From Autumnicola lenta (lineage in GTDB: Bacteria; Bacteroidota; Bacteroidia; Flavobacteriales; Flavobacteriaceae), in assembly GCF_031846515.1 (NCBI RefSeq), contig NZ_JAVRHO010000019.1, forward strand, positions 1 to 64,000: a DNA stretch of 64,000 nucleotides, written 5' to 3'. Positions 18,671 through 27,537 of this stretch are shown in pieces. The translations under genes and the position numbers were made by a program. The notes under the pieces are model-generated. The model was not told where the DNA came from and ran no database searches. It saw only the letters and a list, made by a program, of their open reading frames with translations. Within the stretch, counting starts at the first letter, position 1. Every line of letters begins with the position of its first letter.

Positions 18671-19129
18671 ATGAAAAAAGTTCTTATCGCTCTCGATTAT
18701 AATCCCGTTTCTGAACAGGTCGCAAAAGCAGGCCATGAGCTTGCTAAAAAATTAAACGCTCAAGTTTGCCTTATACACGTACTTACAGATGTGAGTTATT
18801 ACGGGATGCAGTATCCTACTTTTATGGGCTACGATGGTTATAACCTTTCAGCCGATATGAACCTGTCTACTGAAATGAGAAATTTTGCTGAAGAATTTTT
18901 AAAAACGGCAACAGATCACCTTCAGGATCCTAATGCAGGTTATCATCTGGCCGAAGGTGAAACCGAAACCGCATTGCTAAATTATGCTGAAGAATGGAAT
19001 GCAGATTTAATTGTGATGGGTACCCATAGTCATTCCACTCTGGAAAAACTGCTCGTAGGAACCATTGCTTCCCGGGTGCTGGAGAAAACAAAAATTCCGG
19101 TTTATATGGTACCAATTCAAAAGGAATAA
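18671..19129 (+). CDS. Universal stress protein (UspA family)
   Basis: A 152-residue single Usp domain: MKKVLIALDYNP at the start (nucleotide-binding Asp) and the C-terminal DLIVMGTHSHSTLEKLLVGT. The ATP-binding pattern G-2x-G-9x-G(S/T) is present except that the middle Gly is Ser (GTHS), so ATP binding is uncertain. Cytoplasmic stress-response protein. It is followed 73 bases later by a Crp-type regulator on the same strand. Confidence 0.88.
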   Translation: MKKVLIALDYNPVSEQVAKAGHELAKKLNAQVCLIHVLTDVSYYGMQYPTFMGYDGYNLSADMNLSTEMRNFAEEFLKTATDHLQDPNAGYHLAEGETETALLNYAEEWNADLIVMGTHSHSTLEKLLVGTIASRVLEKTKIPVYMVPIQKE

Positions 19130-19202
19130 TTTCAGGAAAGAAACCTAACTTAGCAGGGTGCATAAAATGGCAATTTTCGTATTCTATATTTTTTAATTCT
19201 AC

Positions 19203-19775
19203 ATGCAAAATAAAATCCTGCAACACATAGAACAGGTTATTGATCTTGATCTTTCAGAAGAGAACGAATTCCTGAGCATACTTTCAGAAATTAGAATTTC
19301 CAAAAGAGAATTCCTGATTGAACCGGGGCAGGAAGTACTCTCAGAATTTTACGTGGTGAGCGGCTGCCTGGAAGCATATTATCTTGATGAAAGCGGAAAC
19401 AGACATATAATTCAGTTTGCAGTTGAAGACTGGTGGATAAGTGACTTTGAAGCCTTTTTCAGCGGAAAAAAATCAGAGCTTTTTGTAGAAGCCATTGAAA
19501 ATTCCCATTTACTGGAAATTCAAAAAAGTAATTTGGACACACTCTATAAAAGGATTCCAAAGTTTGAACGCTTTTTCCGAATTAAAACCACTAATGCCTT
19601 TGTTGCTTTGCGCGGCAGGATCATGTCTGCACTCCAAAAAAATAACAAGCAACGTTACATAGAATTTTGTGAGCAGTATCCACAAATCGAGCAGCGTGTA
19701 CCGAACTCGCATATCGCAAATTACCTTGGCATAAAACCTGAAAGCCTTAGCAGGATTCGCAAAGAAATTCTCTAA
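19203..19775 (+). CDS. Crp/Fnr family regulator
   Basis: A 190-residue protein. Residues about 25-115 are a cyclic-nucleotide-binding-type beta barrel (KREFLIEPGQEVLSEFYVVSG). The C-terminus is a short winged HTH (NSHIANYLGIKPESLSRIRK). This form, common in Bacteroidota, usually lacks Fe-S cysteines and has an unknown effector. It lies next to UspA, and 288 bases upstream of the OYE reductase gene, which it might regulate; that is inference. Confidence 0.87.
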   Translation: MQNKILQHIEQVIDLDLSEENEFLSILSEIRISKREFLIEPGQEVLSEFYVVSGCLEAYYLDESGNRHIIQFAVEDWWISDFEAFFSGKKSELFVEAIENSHLLEIQKSNLDTLYKRIPKFERFFRIKTTNAFVALRGRIMSALQKNNKQRYIEFCEQYPQIEQRVPNSHIANYLGIKPESLSRIRKEIL

Positions 19776-20063
19776 GCTTAACAATGTTTAACAGCCTTCC
19801 CTAACATACATCAAGCACTTTATAACAGCCTTTTCTATAGTTTTGCACATAGAAAACAATTTTTCTGATAAAGGAAATCTATTTCATTTTCAGTAAAAAG
19901 TTTGAGCCTGACTTCTACATCAGGTAGATAACTCCGGCTTCACGGGAATTAAATTGCTATGAAAACTTTAAAATTCTGAAGTCGGTTTTACTGAAAAGAG
20001 TGAACCTTAAACAATTTCTGGGTTTACGATAAAAAAACTGAGTCATAAACGATATATAAAATT

Positions 20064-21185
20064 ATGAGTATAGAACAAGCATTACTAAAAGATTATAATC
20101 TTAACGGAATCCAGTTATCAAACAGAGTGGTGATGGCCCCAATGACACGTAGTAGGGCTGATAATGACGAAAATAAGCCAGAAGAAGGTTTACACGATGT
20201 TTATTACAAGCAACGAGCCAGTGCCGGGCTGATAATTAGTGAAGGTGCACAAATTTCTAAAGAAGCTGTAGGTTATGTGAATACACCGGGTATTTACAGC
20301 AAAGCCCAGGTAGAAGGCTGGAAAAATGTTACAAAAGCTGTTCACGAAGCCAATGGCAAAATATTTATCCAGCTTTGGCACGTAGGTCGTATGTCACATC
20401 CAGATTTTCATGATGGGAAAGCACCATTGGCCCCGTCTGCCATTAATCCCGAAGCAAAATCCTTTACTCCCGAAGGTTTTAAAGATACCGTCGCACCAAG
20501 GGAAATGACAATAGAAGAGATTCAGCGAACTGTTAAGGACTTTAAAAATGCGGCTAAAAATGCTATGGAAGCTGGTTTTGACGGTGTGGAAATTCATTCT
20601 TCCAACGGCTACCTGCTGCACCAGTTCTTTAATGCAACTTCAAATCACCGTACAGATGATTATGGAGGGACAAAGGAAAAACGGGCACGTATTCTTTTTG
20701 ATATTCTTGATGCAATTAAAGAAGTGATGCCGGAGAATAAAATAGGGTTAAGGTTAAATCCTTCACTTAACGGAATTTTTGGAATGATGATGGATGAGGA
20801 GACTATTCCAACTTTTGATTACATAGTCGAAAAGCTGAACGAATATAATCTCGCTTATCTTCATTTATCAGAACCTTTTAGTGATGTTTCTGATCTCCCG
20901 TTTGCAGAGACTGAAATTGCAAAACGTTACCGGCCAAAATATCATGGAACAATTATTATTAATGGTGGTTTTGACCAGGAAAAAGGGAATAAGGTCATAG
21001 AAGACGGCGATGCAGATCTTGTTGCTTTCGGAAAACTTTATGTTTCCAATCCAGATCTTCCGGAACGTTTTGAAAAGAATATTCCTTTGTCAGACTGGGA
21101 TGAGGATACTTTTTACACCCCGGGCAAAGAAGGTTACCTGGATTATGAAGCTAGGACAAGGACAGAAGAAGTAGAAGGGGAATAA
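20064..21185 (+). CDS. Alkene reductase (Old Yellow Enzyme family, NemA-like)
   Basis: A 373-residue FMN-dependent ene-reductase that reduces activated C=C bonds or nitro compounds using NADPH. Visible features are the FMN-binding start NRVVMAPMTRSRA, QLWHVGRMSHPD, and the substrate-binding His/Asn pair in EIHSSNGYLLHQFFN, followed by RTDDYGG. The TIM barrel is full length. Cytoplasmic, probably detoxifying electrophiles. It faces a quinone-reductase-like gene across a shared hairpin, so the two electrophile-handling enzymes are neighbours but not an operon. Confidence 0.92.
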   Translation: MSIEQALLKDYNLNGIQLSNRVVMAPMTRSRADNDENKPEEGLHDVYYKQRASAGLIISEGAQISKEAVGYVNTPGIYSKAQVEGWKNVTKAVHEANGKIFIQLWHVGRMSHPDFHDGKAPLAPSAINPEAKSFTPEGFKDTVAPREMTIEEIQRTVKDFKNAAKNAMEAGFDGVEIHSSNGYLLHQFFNATSNHRTDDYGGTKEKRARILFDILDAIKEVMPENKIGLRLNPSLNGIFGMMMDEETIPTFDYIVEKLNEYNLAYLHLSEPFSDVSDLPFAETEIAKRYRPKYHGTIIINGGFDQEKGNKVIEDGDADLVAFGKLYVSNPDLPERFEKNIPLSDWDEDTFYTPGKEGYLDYEARTRTEEVEGE

Positions 21186-21210
21186 ATTCCTGACCAAATA
21201 TTATTTGCAG

Positions 21211-21296
21211 AAGTCCTGTGCTTATCTCAACAGAAAAAGTCCTTCTGAAAATTTTCAGAAGGACGAAAACTGTCATTTTACGCACAGGACTTTTTT
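21211..21296. terminator. Nested bidirectional terminator hairpins
   Basis: A perfect 26-base palindrome at 21239-21264 (arm GTCCTTCTGAAAA) lies inside a second inverted repeat, AAGTCCTGTG (21211-21220) with CACAGGACTT (21283-21292), followed by T6. It separates two convergent genes and can terminate both. Confidence 0.75.
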
Positions 21297-22311
21297 AATA
21301 TTTGATAACGTTTTTACCAATAGATTTTCCAGATTCCTGAAGTTCATGAACTTCCCTGAAGGTTTCGGCTTTTAATCCGTTAAAGGTCTTATTCAGTGTA
21401 GAAACCAAGATTCCCTCGTCAAGAAGGCTCGAGATCCTTTCCAGGATTTCATGTTGTTTATACATGTCTTCAGTTTTTAATGTAGGCCGTGTAAACATAA
21501 GTTCCCAGTGAAAAGCAACACTTTTATTCTTAAGCTTGTTTAGATCTACTGGATCTTTAGTTTCCACAATAGAACAAATATGGCCCTGGGGTTTAATTAA
21601 TTCTGCCATAGCATTCCAGTGAATATCTGTATTGGAAAAATTAAGGATATAATCTACCTGTTCAAATCCTTTGCGCTTCATCTCTTTTTCCAGATCCTTA
21701 TGATTCACCACCACATCTGCTCCTTTTTCGCGACACCATGCTTCTGTTTCTTCCCGGGATGCGGTAGCAATTACTTTATATTGGGTAAGTTTTTTAAGGA
21801 TCTGAATACCAATAGAACCAACTCCGCCGGCACCTCCAATCACCAGGATCACCTTGTTACTTCCGCTATTTTCAGTTATAGGGAGTCTTTCAAAAATGCT
21901 TTCCCACGCGGTGAGGGAGGTGAGGGGCATGGCTGCGGCTTCTTCCCAAGATAATTTTTTGGGTTTATGGCCGGCACTTTTCTCGTCGATGAGCTGATAT
22001 TCTGCATTACTACCGGGTCGGTTAGCTACTCCAGCATAGAATACTTCCTCTCCTTTTTTGAAGTTTTGGACATTTTCTCCAACTTCCTCAACAGTTCCTG
22101 CAGCGTCCCAACCAATAATTTTCGGACTTTCCAGTTCTTTATCCTTAGCTGAATTTTTCCTGATTTTGTAATCTACAGGATTTACAGATACTGCTTCAAT
22201 TTTTACCAGAAGGTCATTTTCCCCGGGCGTGGGTTTTTCGGTTTCAAAATCAATAAAACTATTTTTTTCCTCTACAGGAAGGCTTTTTTTAAATCCTACG
22301 GCTTTCATCAT
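21295..22311 (-). CDS. Zinc-type alcohol dehydrogenase/quinone oxidoreductase (MDR family)
   Basis: An NAD(P)H-dependent medium-chain reductase of about 338 residues. The N-terminal GroES-like domain contains IIGWDAAGTVEEVG; the Rossmann part has VIGGAGGVGSIGIQILK. Structural-zinc cysteines are absent, which fits the quinone-oxidoreductase branch. I chose the Met-Met-Lys-Ala-Val start at 22311; the frame runs 22 residues further but that part has no family likeness. Cytoplasmic; substrate probably a quinone or unsaturated carbonyl. Confidence 0.9.
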   Translation of the reverse strand: MMKAVGFKKSLPVEEKNSFIDFETEKPTPGENDLLVKIEAVSVNPVDYKIRKNSAKDKELESPKIIGWDAAGTVEEVGENVQNFKKGEEVFYAGVANRPGSNAEYQLIDEKSAGHKPKKLSWEEAAAMPLTSLTAWESIFERLPITENSGSNKVILVIGGAGGVGSIGIQILKKLTQYKVIATASREETEAWCREKGADVVVNHKDLEKEMKRKGFEQVDYILNFSNTDIHWNAMAELIKPQGHICSIVETKDPVDLNKLKNKSVAFHWELMFTRPTLKTEDMYKQHEILERISSLLDEGILVSTLNKTFNGLKAETFREVHELQESGKSIGKNVIKY

Positions 22312-22508
22312 TTTCCAATTTTTTATTTGAATTAAATTACAAATTAGATGTGGGACTTGCAATTGAATTCCTTGCACATATTTCAGAAAATCTTTTTTGA
22401 GTTTTTATGGATCTTGTAAGAGTATAGGAATCATTATAAAAGGAGAAGTAAGAGAATTTTTATTTATATTTAAATCAGTACCTAACCACCAACTAATTTA
22501 TTCTTATT

Positions 22509-23456
22509 ATGAAATTTTTAATTAGGTTAATTCCCCTGTTTTCTTTTACCTTTTTATGCTCCACAACCTGGTCGCAGGATGCTTCTGTAACTATTGCTGA
22601 ACAACTGGGATATCCCAGGGATGCAAAGCTTCTTATTATACATGCCGATGATGCCGGAGTTTCACATGCTGAAAATATTGCGACCATAGCAGCAATGGAA
22701 GACGGGATTGTAAATTCTGCAAGCATCATGGTACCCTGTCCCTGGTTTCCCGAAATTGCAGCATACGCTTCTCAAAATTCAGAAAAGGATTTCGGGTTGC
22801 ACCTAACCGTTACCAGTGAATGGAAAAACTACAAATGGTCATCTGCCAGCTCTAAGAACGAGGTAAAGAGCCTTATAAATCCCAATGGTTATTTTTATCC
22901 TCTTGTAGATAGTGTGGTGGTAAATTCCAACGCAAGAGATGTAGAAAAAGAGATTAATGCCCAGATAGAGAAAGCACTTAAGTATGGAATAGATGTTACC
23001 CACCTGGATGCGCATATGGGTGCTGTAATGAGTACTCCAGAATTTTTGGAAGCGTACATTAAAAAAGGAAGGGAATACCGGGTTCCGGTTTTGTTAAGCA
23101 ACGATCTACCTGCTCTGGAAGAACTAAAAACCAGGATGGACCTTACGTCTAAAGATGTTATTGTAGATCATTTATACCAGGCAAGCCCTGAAACTTTTAA
23201 AGGAGGAATGGAAGCTTTTTATGAAGATTTGCTTAACAACCTTGAGCCGGGATTATCTTGTTTCCTTATTCACCTTGCGTTTGAAAATGAAGAAATGAAG
23301 GCAGTCACCATAGATCATCCAGACTGGGGGGCCAGGTGGCGACAGGAAGATTATGATTTCTTTACAAGCCAGAAATCCAGGGATCTGCTGGAAAAAAATA
23401 ATATTGTTCTTGTAACCTGGAGGGAAATACGCGATAAAATTGTTAGGGCTCAGTAA
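22509..23456 (+). CDS. Secreted ChbG/YdjC-like carbohydrate deacetylase
   Basis: A 315-residue protein with a Sec signal peptide (about residues 1-22, ending before QDASV), so it acts in the periplasm or at the surface. The YdjC/ChbG metal site is visible: the double Asp in IIHADDAGVSHAEN, then His in HLTVTSEW and in THLDAHMG. Family members remove N-acetyl groups from chito-oligosaccharides or related glycans. Most characterised members are cytosolic, so the signal peptide suggests work on external or wall-derived sugars. The gene is monocistronic. Confidence 0.87.
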   Translation: MKFLIRLIPLFSFTFLCSTTWSQDASVTIAEQLGYPRDAKLLIIHADDAGVSHAENIATIAAMEDGIVNSASIMVPCPWFPEIAAYASQNSEKDFGLHLTVTSEWKNYKWSSASSKNEVKSLINPNGYFYPLVDSVVVNSNARDVEKEINAQIEKALKYGIDVTHLDAHMGAVMSTPEFLEAYIKKGREYRVPVLLSNDLPALEELKTRMDLTSKDVIVDHLYQASPETFKGGMEAFYEDLLNNLEPGLSCFLIHLAFENEEMKAVTIDHPDWGARWRQEDYDFFTSQKSRDLLEKNNIVLVTWREIRDKIVRAQ

Positions 23457-23500
23457 ATTACAATTCGAATTAAGAGACCTTTATTTACAATTAAAACGCT

Positions 23501-23508
23501 TATATTTG
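23501..23508 (+). promoter_or_regulatory. Candidate -7 box for the cold-shock gene (TATATTTG)
   Basis: A perfect TANNTTTG match 127 bases before the cold-shock gene start. It would give a long 5' untranslated leader of the type common for cold-shock mRNAs. The -33 box is weak. Confidence 0.4.
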
Positions 23509-23634
23509 CAACCGTTAATGAATATACTATCATATTTCTTTCCTAAATTTCAAGATAAAAATGGTCAGCATTTTTATTTTCCCCATATAATTACTAATTT
23601 ATACTTATAAACTAAAAACAACTTAAATAGACGA

Positions 23635-24084
23635 ATGGCAAAATCTCAACAAACATTTAATAAAATCGAGAAAGAAAAACAACGTGCAAAAAAGCGCGAG
23701 GAGAAGCGTAAGAAGAAAGAAGAACGCAAATCAAGCTCCAAAGGAAGTTCTTTTGAGATAGCCTATGTTGACAAAAATGGAAATCTTACAGATACTCCAC
23801 CAGATCCTGCAGACAAAGTAGAAATTGATGCTTCGGAAATTGAAATTGGTGTCCCGAAGAAAGTTGAAGGTGAAGAAGAGGATAAACATGCACCAAAAGA
23901 AGGAAAAGTTTCTTTCTTTGATCACTCCAAAGGTTTTGGTTTTATCATAGATAGCAATACGCAGGAGAAGCATTTTGTGCATGTTAGTGGGTTAATCGAT
24001 GAGATTGATGAAGATGATAAAGTTACTTTTGAACTTGAGAGAGGGATGAAGGGAATGAATGCGGTTAGGGTAAAAAAGATCTGA
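23635..24084 (+). CDS. Cold-shock domain protein with charged N-terminal extension
   Basis: A 149-residue protein. The C-terminal about 65 residues are a cold-shock domain with both RNA-binding motifs altered only slightly: KGFGFI (RNP1) and KHFVHVSGL (RNP2). The N-terminal about 80 residues are very basic at first (a KREEKRKKKEERK run) and then acidic, probably disordered. This bipartite form is common in Bacteroidota and would bind single-stranded RNA as a chaperone. It has a long leader, a strong terminator, and is followed by an RNA helicase gene, which fits a shared role in RNA handling. Confidence 0.9.
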   Translation: MAKSQQTFNKIEKEKQRAKKREEKRKKKEERKSSSKGSSFEIAYVDKNGNLTDTPPDPADKVEIDASEIEIGVPKKVEGEEEDKHAPKEGKVSFFDHSKGFGFIIDSNTQEKHFVHVSGLIDEIDEDDKVTFELERGMKGMNAVRVKKI

Positions 24085-24135
24085 TTACCAGCTCAAATTA
24101 AAATCACAGGAATTTCCTGTAATATTTATACACTT

Positions 24136-24166
24136 GAAAGCTCCATTTTGTGGAGCTTTCTTTTTC
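24136..24166 (+). terminator. Terminator of the cold-shock gene
   Basis: GAAAGCTCCA and TGGAGCTTTC form a 10-bp stem around a short TTTTG loop, followed by T5. Confidence 0.85.
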
Positions 24167-24216
24167 TTTATACCCTTTGTAAGAACTTCTTCGGAATAAA
24201 ATTATAAGCAATCCAG

Positions 24217-25539
24217 ATGGCCACAACAATGAAAAATCAACAGGAAATACTTGAAAAGCTTGGAATAAGGGAACTTAATCCCATGCAAAAAGAGGCGCTG
24301 GTTTCGATAAAATCAAAAAAAGACACCATTCTTTTATCTCCAACAGGAACGGGAAAAACCCTGGCTTTCCTGCTTCCGGTAATCGAAGAACTGGACGCAA
24401 CGCTAGAAGAAGTGCAGGTTCTAATCCTTGTACCTTCCCGAGAACTGGCAATACAAATAGAGCAGGTAACCCGGGAAATGGGATCTGGATTTAAGGCCAA
24501 TGCCGTTTACGGTGGCCGTGCCTTTTCCAAAGATAAAATAGAACTTAATCACCCGCCGGCAATTCTTATCGGTACGCCGGGTAGAGTGGCAGATCATCTT
24601 AGAAGGGAAACTTTCTCGGCTGAAAATATTAAAATTTTGGTGCTGGATGAATTCGATAAATCCTTAGAAGTGGGATTTGAAGCTGAAATGAAGGAGATCA
24701 TCAGCTTTCTTCCGCAGCTTAAAAAGAGGATACTCACTTCTGCAACGCAAAATATCGATATTCCGGCTTTTGCAGGATTACAAGATCCGCAAACGATCAA
24801 TTATCTGCAGGAAGCTGTTGCGGGATTGCATACAGAAATAGTGGTTGCCCCCAAGCGTGATAAGCTGGAAACGCTTTTGAAACTGTTGCAAAGCACGGGA
24901 AATGAACCCGGTATTATTTTCTGTAATTTTAAGGATAGTATTCAGGAAGTCAGCGACTTTTTGCAGAGGAACGGAATGCCGCACGCATGCTTTTCCGGAG
25001 GAATGGAGCAAAAAGACCGGGAGAGAGCGCTTATAAAATTCAGGAATGGAACGCACCGTCTCATTATCGCCACAGATCTTGCGGCGCGGGGAATAGATAT
25101 TCCGGAGATCAAATTTATTATTCACTATCAACTTCCGCATAGGAAAGAAGAATTTACCCATAGAAACGGAAGAACTGCCAGGATGCACGGAGAAGGGACA
25201 GCCTATGTACTTCAATATGAAAAAGAAAGTCTGCCTGAATATGTTACGCCGGACAGTTATACGAAAAAGGTTGAAAGTAAAGTCCAAACTCCAGAGCCAA
25301 AGCAAATAAAGTGGACTACTTTATTTATTTCAGGAGGGAGAAAAGATAAAATTTCTAAGGGTGATATCGCCGGATTATTTCTTAAGCAGGGAAATCTCGC
25401 CAAAGAAGAATTAGGAGTTATTGAGCTGAAACAGGATTGCGCTTTTGTTTCTGTACCACCCTCAAAAGCCGAAAAACTGGTCCGGGAGTTAAATAATACA
25501 CGGCTTAAAAAGAAAAAAGTAAGGATTTCACGGGTTTAA
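24217..25539 (+). CDS. DEAD-box RNA helicase with DbpA-type C-terminal domain
   Basis: A 440-residue ATP-dependent RNA helicase. Motif I is SPTGTGKT, Ia VPSRELA, motif II is DEFD rather than DEAD, motif III SAT, and motif VI HRNGRTAR. Residues about 365-440 form a small RRM-like domain (WTTLFISGGRKDKISKGDIAG) as in DbpA, which binds 23S rRNA hairpin 92 during large-subunit assembly. The DEFD variant keeps the catalytic Asp-Glu and should be active. It is probably co-transcribed with msrA 15 bases downstream. Confidence 0.9.
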   Translation: MATTMKNQQEILEKLGIRELNPMQKEALVSIKSKKDTILLSPTGTGKTLAFLLPVIEELDATLEEVQVLILVPSRELAIQIEQVTREMGSGFKANAVYGGRAFSKDKIELNHPPAILIGTPGRVADHLRRETFSAENIKILVLDEFDKSLEVGFEAEMKEIISFLPQLKKRILTSATQNIDIPAFAGLQDPQTINYLQEAVAGLHTEIVVAPKRDKLETLLKLLQSTGNEPGIIFCNFKDSIQEVSDFLQRNGMPHACFSGGMEQKDRERALIKFRNGTHRLIIATDLAARGIDIPEIKFIIHYQLPHRKEEFTHRNGRTARMHGEGTAYVLQYEKESLPEYVTPDSYTKKVESKVQTPEPKQIKWTTLFISGGRKDKISKGDIAGLFLKQGNLAKEELGVIELKQDCAFVSVPPSKAEKLVRELNNTRLKKKKVRISRV

Positions 25540-25554
25540 TGGCAATACAATGTT

Positions 25555-26046
25555 ATGGCGGCAGATTCTAAAATTGCTTTGGGTGGCGGGTGCCACTGGT
25601 GTACAGAAGCCGTTTTCCAGGCTTTAAAAGGGGTGACCAAGGTAGAGCAGGGCTATGTCGCTTCAACAGGGGAGCATTCCGCGTTTTCAGAAGCGGTTAT
25701 TGTCCATTTTATTTCTGAAGAAATTCCGTTGGAGCGTTTAATTGAAGTTCATTTGTACACTCACAACAGCACTTCCAACCACAGCATGAGATCCAAATAC
25801 AGGTCGGCCATCTATTATTTTAATTTTAGTCAAAAAGTGGAAGCTGAAAAAGCACTAACGACCTTGCAAGCTTATTTTTCTGAAAAACTCATCACCAAAG
25901 TTTATCCTTTTGGAGTTTTTGAGCTTTCCAGGGAAGAAATCAGGGATTATTATATCAAAAATCCCGAAAAACCCTTCTGCAAAACCTATATCGAGCCTAA
26001 ATTGAAGCTCCTTTTGCAGCAATTTTCAAAAGAATTACGGGAATAG
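25555..26046 (+). CDS. Peptide methionine sulfoxide reductase MsrA-like
   Basis: A 163-residue protein that should reduce methionine-S-sulfoxide. The catalytic region reads GGGCHWCTEAVFQ: nucleophile Cys13, but the usual GCFWG has His for Phe and Cys for Gly, placing a second Cys (Cys16) three residues away. The later family block HDPT is replaced by THNST, then RSKYRSAIYY matches. It is a divergent MsrA branch, still of normal core length. Close behind the helicase gene (15 bases), so probably in its operon. Confidence 0.82.
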   Translation: MAADSKIALGGGCHWCTEAVFQALKGVTKVEQGYVASTGEHSAFSEAVIVHFISEEIPLERLIEVHLYTHNSTSNHSMRSKYRSAIYYFNFSQKVEAEKALTTLQAYFSEKLITKVYPFGVFELSREEIRDYYIKNPEKPFCKTYIEPKLKLLLQQFSKELRE

Positions 26047-26088
26047 CTTTAGATTTTAAGATTTAAGGTGGAGTAGGGGCGATAATTC

Positions 26089-26142
26089 GAAAATGGCAAT
26101 TATCAGGCTGCTATAGAAAAATTGGCTTCCGAAGAAATTGCG
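26089..26142. repeat. Dispersed intergenic repeat (AAAATGGCAATTATC family)
   Basis: CGAAAATGGCAATTATC is followed by CTTCCGAAGAAATTGC. The first block recurs in either orientation at 27481, 35588, 48198, 55353 and 55757, and the second at about 27435. It lies between msrA and the kinase gene. Confidence 0.55.
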
Positions 26143-26202
26143 GTGTAAAAGATAGTATTGCTCGAGTTTTACATGTCACTTAATTTAACTTACCTTAAAC
26201 CA

Positions 26203-27343
26203 ATGAAAGCAGCAGCAAAATATATTGAAGAGCATACACACGATATAATAGATTTATGGGAAGAAAAAGTCAATAAAGAGATATCGGCTTCCGAAACTAC
26301 AAATTCCATGGTTTTGCGTAACCTTCTGCCCAATCTACTGGAAGACATTTCCACGGTACTGAAAAGGAACGAGGGCAAGAAAAATTTTCTAAAGGAGGAG
26401 AATTGTTCTGAAATTGTAAAAAAAAAGCATAGACCATGGGAGGCACCGCGCTACGTCTTCCCATTATACGGTCAAGCAAATTATAAGGGAGTACATTGTT
26501 CTTAACCAGGCCCTAACAGAGCTCTTAATATCCAAAGACTTACATAGCGAAGATATCAGCGTCTTGCTCACTTATATCCTGGAAACCTCCATGAGCCATT
26601 CTGCAAGCTCCTTTACAGATTCTATCCAGGAAATGCGTGAAAAACTGGTAGGAACCCTTGCCCACGACATTAGAAATCCTATCTCTGCAGCTTATTTTGC
26701 AATTGATATTATGAATTATGCCGATGGGGAAGAAAAATTCAATAAACTTAAAAAAACGACCAGGGAAAGTCTTAAAAGGTCTATCGATTTAATGGAGGGT
26801 TTGCTGGATGCCATTAGTGTAAAAGCCGGGGAGGGGGTGACACTTAATTTTCAGAAAGGTAATATTGTTGAGGAGTTGAAAAGCGTGTACGGCGAGGCAG
26901 CTCGTATTTATGCTAACGAGATTGTTCTTGAATGTGATGAGGATGAAATTACCGGCGTCTACGACGGAACTGCAGTTAGAAGAATCCTGGAAAACCTGAT
27001 TACCAACGCCATAAAATACGGGGCACAGGACAAACCTATAAGAATTATACTCAAGAAACATGAGGAGAAATTAAAGCTTAGTGTCCACAATTTTGGAGAT
27101 CCAATTGCCTCAGGAAACAAGAAAATTATTTTCGATTTTTTAAGCCGGACAGATAAGGAAGCTTCTGGACAATTGCAAAGTTGGGGCATGGGACTAACTT
27201 TTGTAAAAATGGGGGCCGAAGCTCATGGTGGTCACGTAGAATTGATAAGTAATGAAGAAGAAGGAACTATTTTTTCTGTGATCCTTGATATAAAATCAAA
27301 CGAACCCGGTAAAAAACGGGCAAGACTCAACCTTTCTGATTAA
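26203..27343 (+). pseudogene. RsbRD-type N-terminal domain / histidine kinase, frameshifted
   Basis: One gene broken into two frames. The first frame (ATG 26203 or 26173) encodes an RsbRD-like helical domain up to a 9-A tract at 26418-26426, then runs into unrelated residues and stops at 26505. After the tract, the +1 frame continues the same domain (DHGRHRATSSHYTVKQIIRE) without a start codon, into a histidine kinase with H-box VGTLAHDIRNPIS, N-box LENLITNAIKYGA and G-box GMGLTFVKMGAEAHGG. The last 259 residues run from 26564 to 27343. Removing one A would restore a kinase of about 380 residues. A sequencing error, real inactivation or slippage are all possible. No transmembrane segment, so a soluble kinase. 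Confidence 0.8.
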
Positions 27344-27398
27344 AGTTTTGATATTGCAGGAAAACTACCATAGTACAAATAAGTCCTTTGATAATGCT

Positions 27399-27495
27399 CT
27401 AAAAATGCCAGTTTTCGAGCTTTAGAAGATAGCTGCTTCCGAAGAAATTCCTAATCATTGGCGCAATAGTAGTACGATAATTGGCATTTTAGACA
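27399..27495. repeat. Dispersed intergenic repeat, second copy pair
   Basis: AAAATGCCAGTTTTCG at the left, GCTTCCGAAGAAATTCC in the middle (shared with 26129-26141) and CGATAATTGGCATTTT at the right give a composite element with inverted outer ends, between the kinase and decarboxylase genes. Confidence 0.5.
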
Positions 27496-27537
27496 CTGCT
27501 CTTATTTTCGCTATTTTTGTACTGAAAAGAACTCCTG

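Noticed and set aside
24640..24700. DEFD in the helicase as a sign of inactivity
   Set aside because: The Asp-Glu of motif II and all other motifs are kept, so this is a permitted DEXD variant, not a dead enzyme.
24778..25305. 175-aa minus-strand frame opposite the helicase
   Set aside because: Antisense to the RNA helicase motifs; no protein character of its own.
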